The notes beneath the pieces were generated by a model. It was not told the origin of the DNA. It was given only the letters and a program-made list of their open reading frames with translations, and did no database searches. A DNA stretch of 64,000 bases, from the NCBI GenBank assembly GCA_036785705.1, contig JAWUZG010000354.1:62001-126000 (forward strand). Direction: 5' to 3'. Shown piece by piece: positions 50,410 to 60,588 of the stretch (positions are counted from its first letter, which is position 1; each line of letters begins with the position of its first letter). This DNA comes from Acanthornis magna. Lineage: Eukaryota > Chordata > Aves > Passeriformes > Acanthizidae. The position numbers and the translations under genes were made by a program.

Positions 50410-51172
50410 AGTATCTAATCATCAAGAATATCAAGGGTGAATATCATTTTAATTTTCAAACAAGAATTTGGAAAAAACCCAGCCAATGCCCAGCTTGCAG
50501 AGTTCAGGCTTCACAGGAGGGGTCCCTGTGTGGCTCATTGCAAACACAACTATACCTAGAAGTGACCTGAAGCTGGTTAAGGGTCCTGTCTGGCCAAGGA
50601 AACCCAGTGAAAGAAATGGAGATAAAAATGGAAAGTTTGTGTGATGCTATTAATTTTTGGTCTAGGTGGAGCTTCTGTTAAATTGACTGTGACTGTGAAG
50701 ATTCCTTATAAATTATGTTCTTTAGACTTGCTAAAAACCTTCCAAAGAATGGATTTTCATGATTTTTTTAAAATTTGAAAGTTGTTGTTCCATTGGATTT
50801 ATAACAGACGTGCTTTCCTCTTTTTTATTACACTTCTCATGATTTCTTTTACAGAAATGTCTTTAAAATAATGTCTGAGATGTGCACGTTGGCCAAAATT
50901 GTATTTCTTAGTAAGAAATCAATGAGAATGTTTAATAAAACATTAAGAAAAAATATAAAACTTTTGAGAAAATGAGAAGGTATGGTTGTAGCAATTCTGC
51001 TTTGGGAAATGGAAAGGCTTCTTTAACTAATTTTTTTCTAGCCCTACTGAAGCTGCTATTTTGGCCTGTGGAAAATGACATTGACTGGTCTTGACATGAT
51101 GGAGATATTCTTTATGACTCTAAACCAAGAAGAAGCTGGAGCTTCCCAATTATTTCTATCAACTTTTAGATT

Positions 51173-51224
51173 CTTAATTTTATTTCCTATTTTATTTCCT
51201 TATTTATTTCTTAATATTATTTCC
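51173..51224 (+). repeat. TTATTTCC-like short tandem repeat
   Basis: Units TTATTTCC, TATTTTATTTCC, TTATTTATTTC and ATATTATTTCC follow one another; an imperfect, AT-rich tandem array. Confidence 0.8.
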
Positions 51225-51484
51225 AGCAGTTCTATTTGATGGTGCATTTGTGGGATCAATGTCTGCAAATCTCATCTACTATTTTCCCTGAATTATTTTA
51301 TTTATAATTGTTACTTTTTAATTCTGAAACATTACCAACATCTGCCAGCAGACTCTGCAAAGCAATTGAATTCAGTAATTAATTTCAAGGGAATGCTGAG
51401 CTATTCCTGGCCCAAACTCATTCTGTGGTTCTGGGTTTCCAGAGATATGGATTCAACATACCTGAGCAGTAAATTTGCCTTAAT

Positions 51485-51548
51485 TTCCAGATATGCATAA
51501 ACAGATATGCATATGCATATGCAGATATGCATTCCAGATATGCATAAC
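51485..51548 (+). repeat. Tandem array of CAGATATGCAT units
   Basis: Five ATATGCA words in about 60 bp, arranged as TTCCAGATATGCATAA - ACAGATATGCATATGCATATG - CAGATATGCA - TTCCAGATATGCATAA. The first and last 16-mers are identical. The core ATGCAT is palindromic. Confidence 0.9.
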
Positions 51549-54500
51549 TCAGCTTGGGAACCCAGCTCTGACTTGGAACTTGGGAGATGCTATTTCTGGA
51601 CTCTGTCCTGACAGCTGATCCTGATTTGTTCATCTGATCTCTTTGACACACCTTGGGATGCCTGGAAAATATGAGTATATTGTTATTCCCATGTAAAATT
51701 ATCGCCTCAAGATGCTGTAGTTTGACATAGTGCATTAGATTTTAACATTTGAGATACATTCTCCACTTTAACTTACTCCATTGCTCATGTTTCTTTTGGA
51801 AAAGGAAAGATTTGATTTCTGAAGGCAATCAATTTTAAAACTTCTTTTTGAAAGGCTATTTTCTCTTTTTTTAAATTATTTTTTCTTAAAGGTCATTTTT
51901 CTAAGGACTGGCTTAGAGGTGCTAAGACATTTCCTCATTCTTTCAAAAGTATAGGATCTGTATGAAATGAACTCCATGATTAGCCAGAGCATTACTTCGC
52001 ATAAAGTATACAGGATACGTATGATGGAGAAAAGTAACGGAAAGACTTGTGGTATATACTGTGTCAGGTATTTTTCTGTACTTAGTAATCTATGGTCCTT
52101 TCTCAAAGATGACTATTAAAGTCTGCTTTATATGGGTGAGCTAGTTCTACATTCTAAATTTAATCTACTTCTAATTCTAAAATTCATTCTAAAGATGAGC
52201 TACCATTACATTAAATATTGTGGTTTCCATTTCAGTAGCAAATATTTTTCTAATTTTAATTAATTAATCAGCCTTAGAATTGGAGGAGTTGTTTTTTCTT
52301 TTTTTTTTGTGAACTAATTAGATGTAATCTCACTTTCTTGATCTCCATTGCCTTTAATCAGCTTTCTCTGGCCAGATAGCACTCTTAATTCAGTTCTTTA
52401 ACTTCCAAACTGTAATTGTGTTTATATATTGTAGGCATTTATAGTAATGCTTGCTCTTCCTTGTTTGCACGAGCCTCAGCATTTCCCCATAACCCCTCAA
52501 ATGGATTTTGATTCCCACGGCAATCATAAGCTAATGGGGGAAACCACTGCAGTAATGTGAACAGCAGTTTTATGGTACTGTACATGAGAACAAAATGTAT
52601 CGTGGAATAGGCTGCTGCTGTTGGGGACTTGATCTGTTGATCTGTTGGAAAGACTTGTTTCATGCATGTGTTTTTATTCTCTATTTCTGAGCTGACAATT
52701 TGGGGTGACGTTTATGGGATTTCTGTCTCACTTCTCTACCTGTTTGATAGAAGGAACTCCATACCTGCAGGATGAGTTATACCTGCATCAGCTAGGAAAT
52801 TATTCAAGCCTTGGTCTAACCTGCTCCCGCTGTACTCCTAACAAATTTTCCATATCAGCTTTAATGAACAAAAAAAAGTATGTTTTGGGAAACTAATGCC
52901 TGAATGTGTTTCTGTCCCCTGCCCAAGCCACAGGGACTCTCTGGGGTGCTGTGGAGATAAACTTCTCCGTTTTCCTCTGTTCTGCACTGATGACGTTTTG
53001 CCCCAGAATATTTAAGTTTCTCTTCCTCAAGGGTCTCCATTGGCACAAGCACTGAGGAGCCAGCACTTGCATCTGAACACAAGTGTTGGGGGCCTAGAAA
53101 GTAGTGAGTGCTGTTCCGGGTATTTAAAGTGGTGTCAATCATGCTAACCCTCAGTAATATTTCAAGTATTTAGATAGACAAATGTTAAACAATTTTTGAA
53201 TATTTTCCATTAATAATTTTAGATAGGCACTAGCAGTTTATTTTAAATTAACCTTTATGCTTATAGTATATAAAAATAATTATAGTATGTGTTGCATGTG
53301 AAATCAGATGGTTATTCTGATCTCAATTTATTTGGATTACATTGTGCTAGAAGTTCAAATTGGCAAAGAAGTATTGAAAGTGGTTAAAGGGCATGTATTT
53401 GTATATGATGTACTTGTGATCTGCTGCAGAGAGATTCTCTTTGCTGCTGTAAGACACTTTTTCCTTTCACTAACTAAAGATCAGAGCAAACTATTTGCAT
53501 CAAAGCTTCTTATTTAAAACAGTTTATTGATGGCAACACACTTGCTGAATTCGCAAGCAAGCACATTTATGTAGCTGCAGCAGCATGAAGTGTGCCTGCC
53601 TGTTATTGGAAAGCATCCAAGGACATCCTCAGCCTTCCAGCTTTCCTCTGTGTGGGGGGAGGGTTGCTGCTGTTGCTGCTTTTCTTCATTTTCCGTACTG
53701 CAGCGATTTCTAAATAAGTGCTGGTTGATTTCTCCATTTGTTATTTTTCATTTTGAAGTTAGGATGCTTAGTGACCCACTGAAGAGATACAGACTTTCTT
53801 TCCGGGACAACTTAACATAGGATCTCTTCCCTTTCCCTGGTGGTACTGGGCTTGGGTGGCTCTCTGGAAGAACCCTGATAGCCCACGGGGTATGTGATGG
53901 CCAAGGCAGCAAAAGGTAGCAAAGGCTGCATCTTCAAACAATACCTTGCACTTATTTGCAAACAAAACCAGGTTGTTAATGAGAAACAGGCTGCCAAGGC
54001 AGCAGTGATTCCTGCCTCCAGAGAAGTGTATGAGGAGGATGCAGCCCCCCAAATGTGTGGGGAGGAAAGGGCAAGGCTGGGCCCCACTGGGGCTGGGGAG
54101 TGGCACCCTTGGGGCAGAGCTAGTGGCCAGCGGCTCAGCAGTGTGGGGTGAGCGCCCATTCCCCAGCCTCCTCCCAGCTCCGAGTCCTTGAGGATCTCAG
54201 GGAGTCATTATGCCTTGAGGTTACTGTGATGGGCTTTCTGCTGCTTTTCCCCAAGCATCTGCCTTTCATCTTTACAAGGCCATACAAAAATTGCCTGTAA
54301 CTGGCACATATGCTCTCTTTTGGAGATGAAGGCTGCCATTTGTGTCTAGTTTGAATACTGACACATCATTACCTGGTTAGAGTTTTAAGGAACTACCTTT
54401 TAAGAAAGAAACTTTGTCACTGATTGAAACTTTTGAATTTCATTGAACAAAGTGGTTTTTAGTGACCTCTATTTCCTGAATGTTATGCCCCCTTTTCGTA

Positions 54501-55009
54501 TGCAGCACTTTGGTGCAAATTCATCAGTTCATTCTAAGCAAGTACAGAGGTTATAATGAGAATGATGACATTATTTTTGGAGGTGATGCTGCCTGGCTGA
54601 TGCATTTTCAGCACTCTTTTCAATCTCCCTCAGCTGTACTTAATGTCCAGTTTGTGATGCCAGTGAACGTAGAACAATGTAGCTCTCTTATAAAATCCAA
54701 ATATTGTACAGGGATAGAAACAGTACTTAATTAAGCAAGAAATAAAAGAATTAACATTGTGATATAGGTCTTGTAAATGATCTTCAGATTAGGCAGATGC
54801 ACATGTGGTCATGTTTAAGAACAGCTTTTTGTAATAGTGTAAAGAAGCCCTGAGATATTGGGTTCTGTGAATACATGTATTGCATGGAAAAAATCTAGTA
54901 GAAATAAAGGAAAAAAAATCAACATTTACAGTACCTGATCAGTAAAATAGTAGATTGTGAATGGAAGGATAGTTTGTAACTTTACTATTTTTGGGGAATG
55001 ATAAAAATG
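51549..55009. other. Non-coding DNA, no gene recognised
   Basis: AT-rich. A GC-richer block at about 53,820-54,180 carries overlapping frames of 112 and 115 codons (minus) and 85 codons (+). An 84-codon + frame starting at an ATG at 54,480 reads protein-like but matches nothing I know and stands alone. No mobile element is recognised. Confidence 0.5.
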
Positions 55010-55850
55010 CCATCTTGAAGGCCCTTCAAGGGCTGATTGGTTCTAGTCCTCCAATACTCCAAGGTTCTACCACTTGGAAGAGGGCTATTGAAACCAAGGA
55101 CTGGATCAGCCATTGCTTTGTCTGGATGAACCTTCTAAGGACAGAATCTCTCAGCCTGTTTGATGACCTATTCCAGTGCTGCTAGGGAAATTTTTTTCCA
55201 GCTGTCCAACTTCAATCTCTAAAACAGCTTTGTGTGGTTGTTTTCCTTTTTATGCTGTCTGACACTACCAAGAGGAGTTTGCCAGTGGTGTCCAAAGAAC
55301 TGCCCTTCCAATAGTTGTAAGCAGATATTAAACACCTCTGTGGTTTCTTCTTTACCAAACTTACCAGGCCCAGCTCCTTCAGCATCTCTACGCAGGATAT
55401 GGACCTTTGTCGAACCTTTTCTGTTTTCTCTGCATCCCTCTTGAACTGAAGGTCTCCCCAGGCTGTCTGAGCACCAGCCTCCCCTATTCTGCTGCCACAC
55501 TCCTCCAGATGCAGTTCAGCGTGCAATTTATTTTGCTCACAGTGAGGGCTCACTTCTGCAGTGTGGTGTCCACTGAAATATCACAGGCATGTTCTTAGGG
55601 CTGCTGCTTGGTAAGGTTTCAGTCAATGCATGGGGTTATTCCGCTCTCGTTGCAGAATTCTGTGGTTTTCCTTGTTGAAGGTTGTGACATGTCTGTTGGT
55701 TAGCTCCCAAATTTACTGAAGTCTTTTGGACAGGCTCTGGCCCTTATCCTGTCAGCAACTCTGCCTAGCTCAGAGCTGCCTGAAAGTTTGCTGAGCGTGT
55801 TAACTTCCTCTTTGAGTGGAGCTTAGCCTATAAAAGCCTACTGATAAAGT
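55010..55850 (-). mobile_element. Ancient CR1 LINE copy, 3' region
   Basis: Colinear, highly diverged reverse-complement CR1. Landmarks on the + strand in order: AGGACAGAATCTCTCAGCCT then TGACCTATTCCAGTGCTGC near 55,140-55,180; CCAGGCCCAGCTCCTTCAGC near 55,365; GACCTTTGTCGAACC near 55,400; CAGGCTGTCTGAG near 55,460; TGCATGGGGTTATTCC near 55,627; TCCTTGTTGAAGGTTG near 55,668; and GAAAGTTTGCTGAGCGTGTT near 55,782. This is the usual order from the 3' end back into the reverse transcriptase region. No intact frame remains. Confidence 0.65.
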
Positions 55851-56456
55851 CCATCCTGTTATTTTTATTTTGATAGCCTCCTAAGATACTTAGTAGTGCT
55901 TTTAGGAAAAAACCCCCCATTTGTATGTAAATGTAATATATGTATAGATGTATATACTCCTACTCTTCTAAAGAAAAGGAAAGACTCAGTAGTGAAGCAG
56001 AAATTGGTGTTTTATTCTTAATGCAGAGATGATGTAGATATATTTAGGTTGATGTATGAAATTCTGTAATACTTTTCTTCTGAATACACAATTTTCTGCC
56101 CTCTTTATTTCACTGACTAGCATGAACACTCTACTATCTATAGTTTTGGATACAATTTATTGCGCTTTTGAACAAGAAGTGTTTGGTTTGTGAGAAAGCA
56201 GTGTGATGTGTGTTAAGAAAGTATTTTCATGTTAGATTCCAAGTCTCTTCTGTGGGGAGAAATCATCATAATTGGTCTTCCAACATCTCCATTAGACATC
56301 TTAAATAGTTTCCACATACTTGTGAAAGTTTCAATTACTTCACGTACTATTTGACAATTTTAGTCCAAGTAAGGGACACTGGCTGAATTTCTGTACCATG
56401 AGAAAAATGTGGTCTAGAAGGATTTCTTACTGAGAAAAAGGAATGCATCTTTGATA
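55851..56456. other. Non-coding DNA, nothing recognised
   Basis: AT-rich; no repeat or frame of note. Confidence 0.6.
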
Positions 56457-56526
56457 TTTTTTTTTTAAGGTACTGTATATCTTGCATGATTTTTTTTTTT
56501 TTTTAAGATACTGTATATCTTGGATG
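56457..56526 (+). repeat. Tandem duplication: T-run plus AAGRTACTGTATATCTTG
   Basis: Copy 1: T10 then AAGGTACTGTATATCTTGCA (56,457-56,489). Copy 2: T15 then AAGATACTGTATATCTTGGA (56,490-56,526). Unit of about 33-37 bp with a variable T run. Confidence 0.9.
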
Positions 56527-58706
56527 CCAGCCCCAAGCCAGACTCTTCATATCTGCAAATTTTAATTTAAGTCAGGGAAGAAAACTCTGGCAAAACATGA
56601 AAAGTTTCTTTAATATAATTTATTTTTTGTTTTGATGTGGTTTTTTGTTGTTTAGTTCTCATTATTTGAAGCCATTAACTAAATGACCATGTGGCTCCAG
56701 CTCTCAGTTTATGAGCTAGATGATGGATGCTGCAATTACTCTGAAATAAAGTGTTACTTTTTGTAAGTTAAGAACTGGTTGTTTGTAAGTGAAAAAATGA
56801 TTGCTGAGCATTAGGAGCATGTAAATGGAACTGGAGGGAAGAGGAAGATCTACAGAAATTCAGAGAAGGACTTTTGAGGCTTTCTGAAAGAGCTTGTGGA
56901 AATGAGCCCAGTGACAGTCCCATGCTCATTTCCTCCAGTGATCACTGGATCTACTTGGACATTTAAGGCAGCTTTTAGTCTTGTGTGAAAGACATGATTT
57001 GATTCCGGTTATTGTCTCAGTCCAGTAAACTTAGCTGAAGGAAAGCTTCTATGCAGGGGTGGATTTGGTGGTGTAAATCTACTTTTAGTTCAGTTAAAGA
57101 CCATGGTCTTCCCTTAACCTCATCAGAAGAATGAACAAATCTAGTTCACTTCCCCCTCAAATTTCTCTAGATTTCTTCTTGTGTTCAATGTGCAAACTGA
57201 CATGAATACAGACTAATCAAGGAAAGCATTTTTAACAGACTCTCCAAGAAATACAGCATTCTGCGTAAGCACTTGTTTGCTGCCAATAGATCAAGACACA
57301 ATAATGTAGACCACATACAAGGCTCTAGAATAATCTTAAAGAACATGAAGAAAATTACAACCCAGGTTGCCTCACAAAAGTACAAGTTCATGACTAGTCC
57401 TACAGGACCATGTTAGACATTGAATTATAATTTGTACCTACATAATTTGAATACTCAGTGTGGTTGCTGTCCAGTACTTAATTAATTTTGTTTGTGTGGT
57501 TTTTTAAAAGAAAAACCCAGTGTGAGAATTTTATTATGGAGGATGACTTCAAGTTGAATGAAATGGCAGTAATTATCCTTGAGAGAAACTGGTTTCATTG
57601 TACATGGCAAACTTGTGAAACCCAAAGGACATACTCTGCCTTGCCTGGCTCCTGAAATCAGCAGAATTGTGTTAGTTCAGATTGCAGATTGTTGTGGGGT
57701 TTTTCTACAGAAGATGTAACCTCCCACCTTGCTTTTGAGAAGGAAGTAGAATGGAGCATTATTTGTTCAAGAAAGCAGCATTCAGTTTAAACAATTTCTT
57801 GCAGAGATACCTTTGCCTACAGCTCCTTAGAGCTACATAAATCCACTGAGGAAAACAATAACAAGTGGCAAATGGGCTCTGATGATAACAGGTTCATAAC
57901 AGCAAAATTTCAAAGGAAGAGAAGGGGAGCAAGCAGGAGGAGCAGTAATAACAGGAAGATGTTTGCTCTGTTAACTTTTGCACGGGCAAGAGATAGACTC
58001 AGGCCTCCTTCACGTGAAAGTGTGTGGTCACAGCTGCTGCCTTGAGTGCTAAGGTGAAAATACAGGTGGCATCCCTTGGCATGTGCAGGCAGCTAAAGGT
58101 ACTCCTGACCATGAAGGGAGCACAGAGGCTGCTGGCTGCTTGCTGGCAGGCCATGATGGGCTGTTTGTTTTCATACTCACAGTCTTGGGACACTGCTGCC
58201 ACTGTCACAGCAGTTTCTTTTCATTTTAGGCTGCTGAAAGGGCTTACTTTGTGGATTTGCTGGTTAGATTGATATCCTAAAATTGAAACCATAAATAGTT
58301 ATGTCACGTTAATATTTGGTTTGGTAATTTCTGTTTTGCTTTATACACTTCTAATTCAGCACAGGAATACTGCATTCAGCTAAAGGTTTGTTGATTCCCT
58401 AAGAGCCAAAAAATTAAAAACAAACTAGCTTCTTTTGAATATTGCTCTCTTGTGTTCTGAATAACTATTTGCAATCACTACCTACTTATGGTAAGCCTCT
58501 GAAAATAGATGCATATAATAGAAGTCATGTTTTTTAAGGAAAAAGCAGATCAGTGATCCCTGTTACAGACTGTCCACAAAATATCAGGAACTAGTTTTGC
58601 TTCATATTGCTGTAAGTGGAGCAAGGCCTTGGCCTTAAAAAGAGATCAAATTGATACCTCATTGAAAATACTGAGATGCCTTAAACCATTTATTTTGGAT
58701 AAATCA
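56527..58706. other. Non-coding DNA, nothing recognised
   Basis: AT-rich, with open frames no longer than 82 codons (57,999-58,272, both strands overlapping). No gene called. Confidence 0.55.
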
Positions 58707-60080
58707 CACAGAATCACAGAATATGCTGAGTTGGAAGGAATTCACGAGGATCATTGAGTCCAGCTCCTGGCTCTGCGCAGGAGACCCCAAGAGTCACCCC
58801 ATGTGCCTGAAAGCATTGTCCAAATGCTTCTTGAACTCCGTTGGCCTTGTTGCTGTGACAGCTTCCCTGGGGAGCTGTTGCAGTGCCCAACCACCCTCTG
58901 GTGAAGATCCTTTCCCTGAAATTAAACTTAAACCTCCCCTGACACAACTTCAGGGCATTCCCTCAGGTCCTGTCACTGTCACCACAGAGAAGAGATCAGT
59001 GCCTGCCCCTCCTCTTCCCCTCAGGAGGAAGCTGTAACTGCAGTGAGGTCTCCCCTCGGTCTCCTCCAGGCCGAACAGAGCAAGGCCTCAGCCACTCCGC
59101 ACACAACTTCCTCTCTAGGCCCTTCACTATCTTCGTGGCCCTTCTTTGGGATGCTCTCTAATAACTTAATATCTTTTATCTCATTCCCCAGTCTGTCCAT
59201 ACCTCCAGGACTTCCCCATCCCAGGTGCAGAATCTGGCACCTGGATTTCCTTTGTTGAACTCTGTACGGTTGGTGACTGCCCAGTCCTCACCACTGTCGA
59301 GGCCTCTCTGCAGGGCCTCTCTGAGCTCCTCCCAGCTTTGTATCATCTGTGAACTTGCTCTGTATCCCTTCCAGTCCTGCATCCAAGTCATTTATGAAGA
59401 TGCCGATGAGCACAGGGTCTGATGGACACTAGTGCCAGGTCCCTGTCTGGTGTCACCCCATTCTCTGTAACCTTTTGCGCCCGACCCATGAGCCAGTTGC
59501 TCACCCATCTCATGGTGTGTTTATCCAGCTGTGTGCTGGACATTTTGTCCAGAAGGATCCTCTGAGAAACGGTATCCAAAGCTTTACTGAAATACAGAAA
59601 GGTTACATCAGCTGGCTTCCCCTGATCAACTCAGTGGGTTACTTTGTCATAGAAGCAAATCAGGTTTGATAAGCACGACTTTCCTCTCATGAAGCCGTGC
59701 TGGCTGTAACCAATGACTGTGTTGTCTTTCAGGTGTTTTTCAACACCTTCCAAAATAATCTCCATAACTTTGCGTGGCACTGAAGTGAGACTGACAGATC
59801 TGTAGCTTCCAGGGTCCTCCTTTCTCTTCTTGAAAACTGGGGCATTTGCCAGCTTCCAGTCAGCTGGACCACTCCAGATTCCCGAGACCACTCAAAAATT
59901 ATTGAGAGAGGTTTTGTGATGATATCAACTCTTGAGCTATCTAGCTCTTTGAGGATTCTTGGATGAATCCCATCAGGTTGAATAGATTTGTAGGGATCCA
60001 GCTGGAGCAGTAGAAAATTTGTCTGCTGGAGAACTTTGTCAATGGCAATAGCCCTAAAGCCATCTTGACCTCATGGAAAA
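58707..60080 (-). mobile_element. CR1 LINE, 5'-truncated, with disrupted reverse transcriptase
   Basis: Minus-strand CR1, the least diverged copy here. Two CACAGAAT tail units sit at 58,707-58,722. The 3' region follows (GGAGACCCCAAGAGTCACCC near 58,780; GGGGAGCTGTTGCAGTGCCC near 58,870). Reverse transcriptase pieces are readable in broken frames: FINDLDAGLEG upstream of the catalytic motif, which reads F-T-D-D at 59,342-59,353 where CR1 normally has FADD; WVSNWLMGRAQKV (about 59,490); HGFMRGKSCLSNLICFYD (about 59,650-59,705); YRSVSLTSV (about 59,780-59,805); QLDPYKSIQPDGIHPRIL (about 59,950-60,005). Near 59,172-59,178 about 270 bp of the usual element seems missing. Frameshifts and stops make it non-autonomous. 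CR1 similarity fades at about 60,050-60,080. Confidence 0.95.
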
Positions 60081-60299
60081 AAATCTTGCTGCCCTTCTTC
60101 CATCAGAATCACTTTGACCTCATTAATATTTTTACTTTGGCAGTCACAGCATGGTGGGGTTGTAACCCAACTTAGAGATGTTAGCTGCTGGACCTCAGAG
60201 GGAAATCCCTGATCCTCTGAGCCTTCTAGATTTGCTAGGAAAACTCCTTCTGGATAAATGTCTGTGTCATAGGGATTACAGAGCAAGTGTCGCTGAGCT

Positions 60300-60588
60300 T
60301 CACTGTGGATTCTGCCAGCATGCATGCAGCAGGACACCACAGTGATCTTTGTCACAGCTGCAGGGATTCTTGTCACAGCCACAATAGCGATCCTTATGGC
60401 ATCCAGTGCTTTTGTCACAGTGCTGCGAAATAATTGCAGCAGCTGCAGCCTCTGCCAGCTCTGTGAAGGCCAAGCTTGTATGTGGACAGGGAACACAAGC
60501 TTTGCCTCCTGCTGGTAACCCAGATGGAGGAAGAGGTCTAAAGTCATCACCTGCTACATTGGTGTGTTGGTACTGAGACCCAGATCAA
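60300..60588 (-). other. Unexplained Cys-rich open frame with internal 7-8 residue repeats
   Basis: A minus-strand frame is open for about 95 codons, from a TGA at 60,586-60,588 to a TGA at 60,300-60,302. It has no ATG. Toward its end it encodes four consecutive Cys-x-Lys units: CDKSTG, CHKDRYCG, CDKNPCS and CDKDHCGV. An Ala run (AAAAA) precedes them. The DNA shows the same period: GTCACAG-type words recur every 21-24 bp at 60,350-60,420. It starts some 220 bp 5' of the recognisable CR1 on the same strand. It could be a CR1 portion I do not recognise, a minisatellite that happens to be open, or a fragment of another element. A different minus frame (60,071-60,550) is open for 159 codons over the same DNA. 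Confidence 0.3.

Noticed and set aside
53768..54159. Overlapping 112- and 115-codon minus frames and an 85-codon + frame.
   Set aside because: Same compositional effect; no domain and no splice support.
54480..54734. 84-codon + frame starting at a true ATG.
   Set aside because: No known family and no flanking gene structure; an ORF of this length is expected by chance in 64 kb.
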